Part shown: piece after piece, positions 23,336 through 33,913 of the stretch
Position numbering within the stretch: the first letter of the stretch is position 1
How the letters are laid out: every line of letters starts with the position of its first letter
The notes under the pieces: model-generated
The model's database searches: none
The model's input: the letters and a program-made list of their open reading frames with translations, nothing else
Told to the model about the DNA's origin: nothing
Source of the DNA: Anaeramoeba flamelloides
Lineage: Eukaryota; Metamonada; Anaeramoebidae
DNA length: 64,000 nucleotides
Direction: 5' to 3'
Assembly (NCBI GenBank): GCA_027625915.1
Contig: JANTQA010000070.1
Location: 11,041,001-11,105,000 of the forward strand
Program-made: the position numbers and the translations under genes

Positions 23336-23590
23336 AATATTGATTATTTTTTATATGTCTGTCATTCCTATGAAAAAGATAGATTAATTTTTCATTACAA
23401 ATTAAAAAAAAATCTTAATGAATTAATTACAAATCAAACAGTTTGAAACTATTTTCAAACATTACTAATTGTGAAATCTCTGATTTTACGCTTGATTAAA
23501 TTTTTGTAAGAGAATTTAAGTCATAGGGTAACTAGAGTGTAGTTTACAGTTTTTTCAATAATAATAATAATAATAATAATAAATAATTTT
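23335..23590 (+). mobile_element. LINE family 2 3' end
   Basis: Closely matches 2205-2450: TTGATTATTTTTTATATG, ATGAAAAAGATA, then AGGGTAACTAGAGTGTAGTT and a (AAT)n tail at 23552-23582. The composite with R1 is flanked by a short repeat of AATAATTTTTT, consistent with one retrotransposition event into tandem unit 2. Confidence 0.6.
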
Positions 23591-24559
23591 TTTTTAATTG
23601 TTTAATTTATGAAATTTTTTCAACAAGAATTTTTTTATATTTTATATGATTTGGCCAATATTTCGAGTAAGATTAATAATTAATTTTTTTTTTTAATTTT
23701 TACTATTTTTTAATTTTTGACTTTTTAAAATCTAGTCATAAAATAAACAATATTGTTGAATTAAGGGGCCATATATCAAAAATTATTTTCCAAGATCTAT
23801 ATTAATTTAGATTGAAAAAATCAAATTTCAACAATATATTATTCAAATTTTTACTAATAAAAAAATTCATTAATTTTTTTTTTTTTTTGGTTTTGAAGAT
23901 TATTTTATTATCTTTGAATAATATTTAAATGTTATTTTTTATTTGAATTTTTAAATTTGGTGCTGATTACTTTATCTATTAAAAAAGTTTTTACTGATTT
24001 AATTACAAAGTAATAAATGAAATTATTTTACAATTATTTTTTGTTTATTCAAGTATTATCTATTGCTTAAATCAAAGTTTTAGAATATTATTCATATTAA
24101 ATTTTTAATGTTTAAACAATGAAATGTATTTTGTTTTTCTCTAGATGTAATATTTATTAAAAATTTATCTTACAAAAAATTCCAATTTCTCAGTAATATA
24201 TTTTATTTATTTATTTATTTTATCATAAAATTAAACATATTATTTGATGGTTATTATTAATAAAACAGTTTATTGAATTTTAAATTACTATTATTGTTAT
24301 AAATTTCCTTCTTTAAAAAAATAAAAAAACAAATAAAAATTTTTTAAAGAAAATGTAAAAATTAATAATATTTTTTTTTTTCATAAGCACAATAAAAGAA
24401 ACATAATAACTACTTTATCTTTGAACTATTTTGAGTTGTTATTATAATTCAAATCTGGATTAAATACTAATTAGAAAATAAATATATTAGTACATCAATA
24501 TCCTTTTAAATCTTTTCTTTTGAAGTTAATAAATTTTGTACAAATCCGGGGTGTTAAGG

Positions 24560-26180
24560 GATATGTATTCAATTCTATTAGAAAATTTGTTGAGATTAAT
24601 CAAGTTACGAAAAATTTTTTTTCGATTAAAAAGAAAATAATAAATACCAATTTTCACGACTAGAAAATATCAGATAAAATCGAGATCAGAAAATTTTGAT
24701 ATATATTATTTCTATATTACATTACTAAGAAACAAATGACATTATTATCAAGAATCAATAAATAGTAGTTAATATTTATTTTCTTTAAATACTATTTTAA
24801 AGATTGAGTTAAATAAATATAATATAAAATAAATTTTCCCCACTTTTTTGAAAATAGCTTACATTTGTTTTGCAAATATCAACCATTTTAAATCAAGAAT
24901 AAAAATAAGTCATAATAAATGAAAAGTATCGCTTATCCCAAAACAAAATTTGTCATTTTCGAGCTGTTTGTGAAAAAAAAAAATGTCTACAAATATCGAG
25001 AATGTACAAATATCCACATTTTACAAAAATCTCCAAAAAAAATTTACTAAATTATAAAAAAAAATGATCAAGTGAAAAAAATTGTAAAATTTATTTTGAA
25101 AACAGAAATTAATTAAATTCATAGAATATGATCAATTTCTGAAATAAAACTAGAGCCCTTTTGACTGAAAAGGAGTTTATTAATTATTAAATACTGGGAT
25201 ACTATTATTTTGAGTTTCAATTTTGAGATTTGGAATTGGAATTATAAAAATTTCTAATTTGAAAATTTATAAATTGTTATCATTGATAAAAAATCCAATA
25301 CCATTGTGTGAAATAATATTTATATTGCATTTAGAGTCATAGAAACCATTTAATCATGTAGAACTAATATAATTTACACCTAATAACAACATATCATGAT
25401 TATAGACGAATCTAGGGTGAGGCTAATCCCATAAAAATAGATGTTCAAAAATGTGTATATTTTTTTTCTTATCTAAGATTGTTATTTTATAAAGAAAAAA
25501 ATTATCTCTGAATACTTGAATTTCAAAAAATTTTTTCAAAAAATGTTTTGAAAAAGTTGTACAACTATTCAAATATTTTTTGATTTTATGATTTTTTGGG
25601 TATTTTGGGAATATTTCAAACATCCAAAAAAAAAATGAAAAAAAAAAATATAAAAAAATCATAATTTTGAAAACTAATAATAAGTAATGAAACTTTTTCA
25701 TCTCATTTTTCTATTTTTCCTTTTTATTTTATACTGTTGTCAAAATAATGCAAGTGGAAAAGTTTAATCCGCGTTTGAAAACAAAAAGTTTGTTTTTTCA
25801 GTTATCAAATACCTATACATAAAATGAAGAAACTGATAATAAACCCAAAGAAAATCTGATATTCGTTTCAAAAATTCTATTATTTCAATTTAAATTCCGA
25901 AAAAATAAAGGATCTAATGTGAAAATTTATCTTAAAGGACTGGTATCAATTAAATTTTTTTTAGGTAAATTTAATAGAGATTTAGAAATTTTTTTTGCCA
26001 ATTACTTAGATTTGAAATCAAAGTGAAAAACTTCTTAATATAGTAATGAAATCTTGCTAAATGACATTCATTAAATTTAGTTATTGTTTTTATAGAAATA
26101 AAAAATTTTTGCATTTTTTCACTTTTTTGAAAGTTGCTTTTTTGCAACTTTTCACAAAAATACAAAAAATAAAACAAAAT
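24560..26180. other. AT-rich DNA with an element fragment
   Basis: At 25145-25175 is the end sequence of element T3 (CCCTTTTGACTGAAAAGGAG, minus orientation). 25230-25640 weakly resembles 49230-49700. No gene is supported. Confidence 0.35.
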
Positions 26181-26327
26181 ATGAACAAGAAAGCAAAACT
26201 TTGTTGTGTTTTTGGAAGACCTACAAAAAATAGTTTGAAAAATAAACCTGAAAAGGTTTTTTTAGATTTGCCTGAAAAACAGTTTGATTCGAAAAAAATA
26301 TACAAATTTTGCTTTACTCATAATTAA
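26181..26327 (+). CDS. Short THAP-like zinc-finger fragment
   Basis: The 48-residue reading starts MNKKAKLCCVFGRPTKNS, has FLDLPEKQF in the middle and ends KFCFTHN. A THAP domain normally reads C-C-x-P-G-C at the start, F-x-x-F/L-P in the middle and C-x2-H later. Here the first CC, the FLDLP and the final C-x2-H fit, but the third cysteine is an arginine and the protein stops straight after the last histidine. THAP domains bind DNA and are common in transposases and host factors derived from them. This looks like a truncated relic or a single exon whose partner is not visible. Confidence 0.3.
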   Translation: MNKKAKLCCVFGRPTKNSLKNKPEKVFLDLPEKQFDSKKIYKFCFTHN

Positions 26328-27430
26328 AGATTTTGTTTCTTTTCTTGTACCATTCTTTTTTTTTCATGAAACCACTTTTTGAGTTTGCACTCTTTTGATT
26401 TTGTCAAATTTGAAGTTTCGAAAAGTTGTACCAAATTATCATTCTCAAAGTTTATGACAGGGTAAAAAAAAATCAAAGAAAAGAATAAGAACTATTGTTT
26501 TAAAAAGTCATTATTGATAAAACAAATTGAGTTCTTTATAGATTCAAGATGGATGAACAGAAGTGAATAGAGAAAATATTCACTAGTTTTAAATTCTTTT
26601 TTTGTTTTTAAAAAATGAGAATAAATATTATTTTTGAGAAAATAATTAAATCCAAAATTAATCAAAAAATTCTCATCGGTTTAAGATCTTTTTTCAAAAA
26701 AAATTTTTAAAAGTCACTTTATTTGGCAGAATTGTAAAATTTTAAAAAAACAAGAACATAAAGTTCTAACATTGAAAAAACCTGTCAATTTTCAATATCA
26801 AGCATATTTCAAGATATGGATTCCTTATTTAGTTATAGGTCAAAAAAATAATTAATATACTAGCACCTTAATAAATAAAGTAAATTTTCATGAAATTTTT
26901 TAAATTGTAAAAAAAACAAAAATATACAAAAAAAAACACAAAAAAAAATTTGAGGAATTTTAATCAACACATTCAAATCCTAATTTAAAATTTACAATAA
27001 AAAATCCAGGAATTAATTTTCAAAATCGAGTTTAACTGTGGTGTACCACTGAAAAGTGTGTTGGGTGTTCCATTGGAACAAGAAGAATAAAATGCAATTA
27101 TTATCTTTGGAAACCCAGATAAAAGTTGTTGTGCAGGCATTATTTTGCTCACTTTACAGAAAGTGTAGCAAAATAAAATGCTTATAATTTGTGATCTCAG
27201 TTTATTTGTTTGGATCTTTTGGTATTTGTTCTTATTCTTGGATTTATCTTGGGTGAACAAATGTAATCTAAAAAATTGAAATTTCAAAAATTGGAAAAAG
27301 AAGAGATAATTAACTTAAAATTTATCCTATTTAGCTGTAAATACCAAGTTAAAGAATGGATTTTGTTACTGTTTAAAAAATAAAAATTCGCTTTGTCTAT
27401 TTAATGAATCAAGATATTGGAAAAATCTCA
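26328..27430. other. AT-rich DNA, no firm feature
   Basis: A block near 27030-27140 is less AT-rich, with an open minus-strand stretch, but neither strand shows a recognisable protein. Confidence 0.3.
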
Positions 27431-27759
27431 AACAATCCAAATCACTTACTTACTAAATAAATGTGATTCTTTTGAACCGAATTTCTTGTTTCAATTATCT
27501 AGATCAAAAAATCAAAAAAATCAAGAATATCAAACAAACTTCGGATGATATTATAAGTTGTTGATTTTCTTGAAAAGCTCTTTTTTCTTTGAATGAAATT
27601 TCAAAGGTTATATAAAATCTTTTACTTAAATATAAAAAGTTGTTTTTTGCGTGAAAATTAAGAAAGTTTTTATTTGAGAAAAATCAGAAAAAAAATGCTT
27701 AAAAATGAGAAAAAAGCAAAAAATTTCATTTTTTTTCAATTATTTTCTAAATTCCCAAA
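27430..27759 (+). promoter_or_regulatory. Upstream region of gene C
   Basis: Shares with copies B and D the blocks AATGTGATTCTTTTGAACC, CAAGAATATCAAACAAACTT, GATGATATTATA and GAAAAGCTCTTTTTTCTTTG, and the leader ending TTCCCAAAATG. Fewer insertions here make it the cleanest view of the ancestral upstream region. Confidence 0.5.
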
Positions 27760-29601
27760 ATGTCCAATTCGTCCTCTCTTTATCTCACTGGTCCAAAAGA
27801 CGATAAGAGTTTCAATTTCGTTACCCAAGAAGAAAAGAATACCAACAGTTTACCCATATGGTCCGAAAGCAACCTCAAAAAAACCCAAACAATAAAAAAG
27901 CTCGTCAGTGGAGGCAATGCAGATTTTCTTGTTTGGAAAAAGCCAAACAAATTGGAGTTTTATCAAAAAGATAAGAAGAAAAGGAAATACCAATTACCCA
28001 AAAACGAAACAATCAAAGACATTGTTTCTGGTTTCAAGACCTATCTAATTTTAACTGAATCAGGAAAGGTTTGGTCTTTGGCAAATGGTAACCATTATAA
28101 TCAAGAGGTACCTCTTCTTGATGCAGATCAAAGTACTTTTGAAGAGATCAGGCCTGTGACCTTTTTCGAAGAAAAGAAATTGTTTGTTAATTCAATTGTA
28201 ATGTGCTTTGCTTCTGGGTATTATCTTTGTAATGGAGACCAATTGTATGCCTCAGGATCTAACTCCCAAGGTAATCTGGGTGTTGGCCAAAATATTATCC
28301 AGGAACCAATACCTGTTTATGTCCAAGACAAGGTTACCAAAATCTTTTCTGGATTCTCTGCTATGAATTTCTTTTTTACCACAAGCAATGCTGATCTTTT
28401 GTATGCCTGTGGAAGCAACAAGTATGGGAAATTAGGTGTTGGTGATATGGTTGAAAAGCATTATACCCCCACTGCTGTTCAAAACTTTAAAGGATCCGAG
28501 ATTCTGACTGTAGGTTCAAGTGGATTACACTCCATTTTAATCAACAAGAAGGGACAAACCTATAGCTGCGGCCACGAGAAAACAAATGGGCTTGGTGCAC
28601 AAAAATCCATTTTTACCTTAATTCCACAACTCAAGGAGAAGAAAGCTGTCCAACTGGCAACTGGATTTAGACAAACCTTGGTTTTAACAGACCAAAACGA
28701 ATTGTATGGGTGGGGGGTGAATATAAAAAGATACGAATATTATGAAATCAAGAACATCAAATCCACTGTCCCAAAAAAAATCAGCCTTCCAAGTTATTTT
28801 ACCAATTATTTGTACTCAAAAGATCAGATCCGAATTGCCTGTAACTCACATTCTACCTTTCTTTATCTTGATTTCAAAAATACACTTTCAGAGGATTTAA
28901 GGCTATTATATGAATCCAAAAAATTTTGTGATTGTGAAATTGGAACCATGGGAAACCAAATCCCAGTTCACAAGAACCTTCTTGAACGCAGAACCAAATT
29001 AACAATTGATCAAATCCAAAACAAATTATTTGGAGAAAAATCAATCAATAAAGAACAAACATTGAGTTTTCTGAAATGGATTTATTATGATGAAATTTCA
29101 GATCTTGAAAAACTTGAACAAACTTTTAATTTATTGGAATTAACTTTTTCTCCATCTGTGGACAATACACTTGAAAAAGATATTGCCCAACTCTACAAGG
29201 ATGATGATTCAAAGGATTTTAAAATTTTGGTTAAAATTGAGGATAATCAGGATGAGGATAATGATGATGAAGACGAAGATGATGAAGAAGGAAATTATGA
29301 AGAAATACCAGTGCACAAATTCATTTTATATGCCCGAAGTGGCTTGTTTCGGGCAATGTTTGATAATGTTAATGAAAAAGAAAATACAAATAAAATTCAA
29401 GATTATACGAATAAATCAATCGAAAGCTTGGAATTTTTAATCAAATATTTTTATACCAATTCAATTGAAATGACAGCTGACGAAGACGCAGAATTAATTG
29501 TTGATGAATTATCTGATGCTGTTGAATATTATCAATTAAATGATCAATGTAATCTTGGATCCGAATTATTGAAAATTAAAAATCAATTTGAACTTAATTA
29601 A
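27760..29601 (+). CDS. RCC1-repeat/double-BTB protein, copy C (613 aa)
   Basis: Intact single exon. RCC1 blades fill residues 1 to about 370 (for example YASGSNSQGNLGVGQN and YACGSNKYGKLGVG). BTB unit 1 begins near residue 378 with CDCEIGTMGNQIPVHKNLLE. An acidic linker rich in D and E follows near residue 495, then BTB unit 2 (EEIPVHKFILYARSGLFRAMF) and a helical tail ending KIKNQFELN. The two BTB-like units suggest self-pairing or cullin-3 binding, and the propeller a binding surface for a partner; both are family inferences. The start is supported by the shared MSNSSSLYL beginning and leader. It differs from A and D mostly in blade loops (such as YEYYEIKNIK near residue 330) and the acidic linker, while the BTB core is almost constant. 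Confidence 0.92.
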   Translation: MSNSSSLYLTGPKDDKSFNFVTQEEKNTNSLPIWSESNLKKTQTIKKLVSGGNADFLVWKKPNKLEFYQKDKKKRKYQLPKNETIKDIVSGFKTYLILTESGKVWSLANGNHYNQEVPLLDADQSTFEEIRPVTFFEEKKLFVNSIVMCFASGYYLCNGDQLYASGSNSQGNLGVGQNIIQEPIPVYVQDKVTKIFSGFSAMNFFFTTSNADLLYACGSNKYGKLGVGDMVEKHYTPTAVQNFKGSEILTVGSSGLHSILINKKGQTYSCGHEKTNGLGAQKSIFTLIPQLKEKKAVQLATGFRQTLVLTDQNELYGWGVNIKRYEYYEIKNIKSTVPKKISLPSYFTNYLYSKDQIRIACNSHSTFLYLDFKNTLSEDLRLLYESKKFCDCEIGTMGNQIPVHKNLLERRTKLTIDQIQNKLFGEKSINKEQTLSFLKWIYYDEISDLEKLEQTFNLLELTFSPSVDNTLEKDIAQLYKDDDSKDFKILVKIEDNQDEDNDDEDEDDEEGNYEEIPVHKFILYARSGLFRAMFDNVNEKENTNKIQDYTNKSIESLEFLIKYFYTNSIEMTADEDAELIVDELSDAVEYYQLNDQCNLGSELLKIKNQFELN

Positions 29602-30110
29602 TTTGGTATTTTTGTTTTCTTTTCAGGAACCCAAATATTGATAAAATCCTAAAATCAAAAAAAAAAAATATCAGAAATAAAATATTTTTGAATTTGTTTA
29701 GAAATTGAAAAATCATTGAAAAACAACTTCAAAAAAGTAAACGATAACTTATTTTTAAACAAAAAAAATAAAACTTATTTTTTAACAAAAAAAATATATC
29801 CAATAGAGTAAAATTACAAATGTTCAAACCAATACATTTAGCCAATTATTCTATGAATTCGTTATTTTTAATCTAAACTTAAAAAACAAATTGACAGAAT
29901 TGATGTTTGGATAAATAAAAAAGAAAACATGATTTTTAAAAATCAATCAATATTCCCCAAGAATAATTTCTAAAACTGAAACAAATCTTGACCAAACCAG
30001 AATCTCAATCTAAAAAAGAAGATCCAAACTCAAAAAAAAATATCGAACTTCTTGGTATTTGTACACATCTCAAAAAAATTATAGTTTTGAAAAAAAGATA
30101 ATGAAAATAT
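29602..30110 (+). repeat. 3' flank of gene C (duplicated unit)
   Basis: Matches the flanks of B and D. It is the version with fewest insertions and so serves as the empty-site reference for the T1 element at 18771 and the SINE at 35930. Confidence 0.7.
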
Positions 30111-30139
30111 GAATTGGGAAATAGAAAATTATAAAATTA

Positions 30140-30255
30140 TTAAGTGTAAAACTAAATAATTTTATACAAAACTTAATAAGAAATAGTTCAGGATGGAAAG
30201 GCCAATCAGATTTAAAAATGATTAGATATAATAATGATATCAACAAACAGTCGTG
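30140..30255 (+). mobile_element. LINE family 1 fragment
   Basis: A short reading (AGTTCAGGATGGAAAGG, giving SSGWKG) resembles the LINE stretch at 61250 (NSPSWK) just before a hairpin array, as here. Very short and decayed. Confidence 0.3.
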
Positions 30256-30790
30256 TAGTAGAATGCTGGAAAATTTTCTTGAATTTTCTATTTATTTGTT
30301 AAGTGTTCTAAGTTTTCTTGAGGTTTTCTATTTTATTTGTGAAGTTTTCTAGTTTTTTGTTACTTTTTGAAATAAACAGAAAATTTTAATAAATTTTTGG
30401 TTTATTACAAAAAGTAAAAGAAACCTAACCAAAATCAATAGATTTTCGTTAGTTTTTTTTTAAGTTTTCTATTTATTTGGAATATCAATAGATTTTCGTT
30501 TCTATTTATTTGGAACATCTATTGATTTTGGTTAGGTTTCTTTTACTTTTTGTAATAAACCAAAAATTTATTAAAATTTTCTGTTTATTTCAAAAAGTAA
30601 CAAAAAACTAGAAAACTTCACAAATAAAATAGAAAACATCAAAAAAACCTAGAACACTTAAAAATTAAACAGAAAACCTCAAGAAAATCTTCGTTAACTT
30701 TTCCAAAATTCCAAATAATAGAGTAAAATCAATATATTTACACAATTCTTTTGTATTCTGGAAAATATAGGCACTCTATGGCACTCTACA
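30256..30790. repeat. Hairpin-cassette repeat array
   Basis: A large array: left arms TTTATTTGTTAAGTGTTCTA, TTTATTTGTGAAGTTTTCTA and TACTTTTTGAAATAAACAGA, with complementary right arms in mirror order at 30540-30660. The pair AATCAATAGATTTTCGTT/ATCTATTGATTTTGG lies at the centre. The right end carries GGCACTCTATGGCACTCTAC, the 10-bp-unit border. Confidence 0.75.
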
Positions 30791-31700
30791 AAACTCTAAA
30801 CTTGTATTTAAAGTGTTTTTAATACTAGCTATAATTTATGAAAGATTATAGTAAGAGGATATCTATTCTTTTAAAAAATGAATTGAAAATTTTAATATTT
30901 TTAATACAAAACAAAGACAAGAAAAAGATATTGAAAAGCAAATAATAAATGAAAGAGAAGAAAAAATAATAAAAAAAAGTAAAAAGTTGAAAAAAAAGTT
31001 TAATTTTCCAGAACAAATATTGAATGGATTACTGGTTGTTAGCCTTTTATGTCGATTTTTTTTGGATATCCACCATAATTTGTTTTAATAAAGTGATCTA
31101 AATATTTGAACAAAGAATAGATCAAATGAAACAGGTTACTTTATTAAGTGTTAATTTAGAACTTTGCAGATTTTTAAGTTTTTATCTTCTCTAAATTTCC
31201 GAGTTTTTTAAGAATAAAGAATTTGCTTTTCCAAATTTTCTTTTGTTTTACTAATTTTTTTTATATTTGAAAACTTTATTTTATTTTTTTTTCAATTTTT
31301 GCAAGTTTCTCAAATCTTGTTTTCGCAAAATCTCAGTTCAAGATGCATACTAGACAGCAAAACCCCCAGTACAAGTAACTACTCGACAGATTGTAAGGAA
31401 ATTTCGATTTGGTTCACTTTGATTCAGATAAAAATTACATCAGTTGGATTCATTCTCATGGGTTTGAATAAGTCCAGTTCAATTTGTTCAAGATCTGATC
31501 AAGTTAGTTTAAGATCTAATCATGAACAATTCTGTCAATTCTTATAATGATTTAATCTGACTGTTTTTATATTCCACCAGTAATCTAAAAAAAAACAAAA
31601 ATAGCAGGAACTCAAACAACTTGAAAATGTAAATTTGGTAAAAGGTAAAAAATATCAAAATATTAAATCACTTCTTCTATTCTTAAATAACTTCTAATCA
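30790..31700 (+). repeat. Repeat R1, copy 2
   Basis: Closely matches 7865-8810 from AAACTCTAAACTTGTATTTA onwards. An open frame at 31299-31547 lies in the same position as the frame in copy 1 but differs in length and content, so coding is doubtful. Its AAATTTCCGAGTTTTTTAAG at 31195 is the empty version of the site that holds a SINE in the next R1 copy. Confidence 0.75.
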
Positions 31701-31809
31701 CTTAGCCTGAAAATCTTAAATTCAGATTTCTGAAATTTAGTCAAAAAAAAAATTGTCAAAAATTGTAATTTTGAATCCCTATTACAACTGTTTCAAACCA
31801 GTTGTGAAA

Positions 31810-32240
31810 ATTTATATAACCCTAGAAATTGATTTTCAATTCTGAAATTTTATTTTGTCTATAAAAACTTTAAAAGGGGTAATAAAGATCATGATAAACC
31901 ATAAAATTTATAATACAAGATTAAAATTAAGTTATCCAATATTTGATTCCTTTGGTTTTCGAAATTGAAAAACATATTTATTAAAAATACTTACATTAAC
32001 GTGGATCTTCAATTTCCAAAATTGTTATAATCTCAGGTTTTTACAAATAAAAACAAAGATCGAAAAATGAACTTTCAAGTTTCCATGGTTTCTGTGATTT
32101 CTGTGATTTCAATTCTTAAGAAAATTTAATTTTTGTCTTTGTTTTTAAAAAAAAAAATAACTCATTTGAAGTAAGAGAAGTTGAAAATTTTATCTTATTT
32201 TCGAAATTGAAATTTCTATTTAAAAAAAAAAAAATTATTA
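31810..32240 (+). repeat. Dispersed repeat, paired with 54560-55020
   Basis: Shares with 54560-55020 the blocks AAACCATAAAATTTATA, TCCTTTGGTT, ACATTAA-GTGGATCTTCAATT, GGTTTCTGTGATTTCTG and TTTTTGTCTTTGTTTTTA. It is not present in the corresponding place of the 10390-10790 segment, so it inserted after that duplication. No coding frame or terminal repeat was recognised. Confidence 0.6.
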
Positions 32241-32639
32241 TTAAACACCCAATTTATATGTCTTATAAATTTTCAAAGTAGAGCTGGATGGGATTAATGC
32301 TTTGTGGAGATAATATTACAATTTAATGTAACTCATTGATTTTTGATCATTGACAAGACAATTATTTAGATTTAAAGTTGTTTATTGGGGTTGGTTTTAA
32401 TGTTAAAAAATTAAGATTATTTTTTAATTTCATTTTAACGAATCTTAAAAAGCTGTTCAAGTTCATGTATCTCAAAATTTCATAGTCAATTTTCAATTTA
32501 AAAACAATGACATAAAATGATTTTTTGATCCAAATTGGAGAATACTTTAAAGATCAATCTTTGGATCATAATGCATATGAGATTGGAAGGTATTGGGATT
32601 GAAATAAATTTTTGAATTACTCACACAGTCCTTAAAAGT

Positions 32640-33000
32640 TCTTATTATTATTTCTAATCATTTAAAAATATTTTAAATTCACTATGAATCTTCCTCAACC
32701 ATTCAACAACTGACTTAGACTCACACCTAAATTGAAACCTTTAAACCATTACAAAATTTCTGATCGTTACTCAAAAAAATATAAAATTTGCTTGTATATT
32801 AAATGAATCAAGGTATTGAAAAAATCTCAACAAGTCAAATCACTTACTCATTAAAGAAATGTGATTCTTTTGAACCAAATTCTTGGTTTAAATTCTCCAG
32901 ACAAATAATTAAAAAAAATTAAATATCAAAAATAAACTTTATGATGATATTATATTTTGTGGATCTTTTTAAAAAGCTCTTTTTTATCCAAATAAATAAC
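32640..33000 (+). promoter_or_regulatory. Upstream region of gene D, distal part
   Basis: Continues the conserved upstream block (CACACCTAAATTGAAACC, TTACAAAATTTCTGATCGTT, AAATGTGATTCTTTTGAACC, GATGATATTATATTTTGTGG) and stops abruptly at AAAAAGCTCTTTTTT, where a LINE fragment has inserted. The proximal part resumes at 33712. Confidence 0.55.
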
Positions 33001-33711
33001 ACAATAAGCAAGCAGTTGTGCCGTCAAGTGCCGTCGAGTGCCTAGTTTTTCTTGAGGTTTTCTTGAGGTTTTCTGTTTTATTTATAAAATCTATCGATTT
33101 TCCAAATAAATAGAAAACTCAAGAAAACCTAACGGTGCTTTTTTTTATTTTGAGAAATAAACTGAAAATTTCAAAAATTTTCTCTTTATTTCTTAAATTA
33201 AAAAAAAGCTAAATGCGGTTTTCCAGAATTCTAAAGAATAGAGAAAAATCAAATATTTTACTCAATTCTTTTAAATTCTGGAAAACCTAACGACAAAAGA
33301 TATTTAAAATGGAAGGGTTCAACTTCAATTTTAAAACCCCGAAATTTTACAAATTATTTAAATGGATCTTCTTATATTATGAATAAAAATTAAACAAAAA
33401 ATTGTGAGATATGTAAAAAAATAAATAATTTAGATATTATTGAAGATTTGGACCATTTTCTATGGAATTGCTCAGCTTATTAAAATAATCGTAAAATCTG
33501 GATATCTGAATTTTAAAAAATTAATAGATCTCGAATATTAAAAAATAATAATATTTTCAATATTATTATAAAAAAAGATTCATCTAGTTTATTAGCCTTA
33601 ATGGATAATAAACTTACCTTTGAGTATTTAATAAGATCCCTAAATAAAAATTTAGGAATTATTGCTCAAAAGGGGCTAATAACTCCTCCCTTAAATAATA
33701 AAAAAAAAATA
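33001..33711 (+). mobile_element. LINE family 1 3' fragment inserted in gene D promoter
   Basis: Readable C-terminal pieces include CEICKK, then DHFLWNC and RKIWISEF, a zinc-knuckle-like C-x2-C...H-x3-C found at the end of many LINE proteins, with GAA-to-TAA style stops in between. The end is CTCCTCCCTTAAATAATAAA plus A tract. The insertion is flanked by a direct repeat of about 14 bp (AAAAAGCTCTTTTTT left, AAAAAGCTTTTTTTT right). It separates gene D from most of its ancestral upstream region by about 710 bp. Its left part is a hairpin cassette. Confidence 0.75.
33016..33294. repeat. Hairpin-cassette array inside LINE fragment
   Basis: Begins with 10-bp units (GTGCCGTCAAGTGCCGTCGA, then GTGCC) and ends CCTAACGAC. 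Three hairpin modules are concatenated, each bounded by CTAA(C) junctions: a TTTTCTGTTTTATTT arm, an AGAAATAAACTGAAAATTTC arm and a CCAGAATTCTAAAGAATAGA arm, each with its complement next to it. Confidence 0.75.
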
Positions 33712-33913
33712 AAAAGCTTTTTTTTCACTGATCGAAACTTTCAAAAGGTATTGGAAATCTAGTTTTTATAAAAGTTGTTCTTCTCAAAAAATAAGTTTTT
33801 TATTGAAAAAGAGTAAAGTTTTTATGAGAGAAAAATCCGAAAAAAAATGCTTAAAAATTTCGAAAAAAACAAAAAATTCCCTCATTTTTTCTTAGTTTTT
33901 TCAATTACCAAAA

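Larger units (their letters stand above)
22336..24560 (+). repeat. Diverged tandem duplication, unit 2 (interrupted)
   Basis: Matches unit 1 in two pieces, 22336-22727 and about 23600-24560, split by an insertion carrying R1 and a LINE tail. The second unit ends near GGGGTGTTAAGGGAT, equivalent to GCGGTGCTAAAGGAT at the end of unit 1. Confidence 0.7.

Noticed and set aside
23552-23582. (AAT)n run as a separate microsatellite
   Set aside because: It is the tail of a LINE family 2 copy, so it is counted there.
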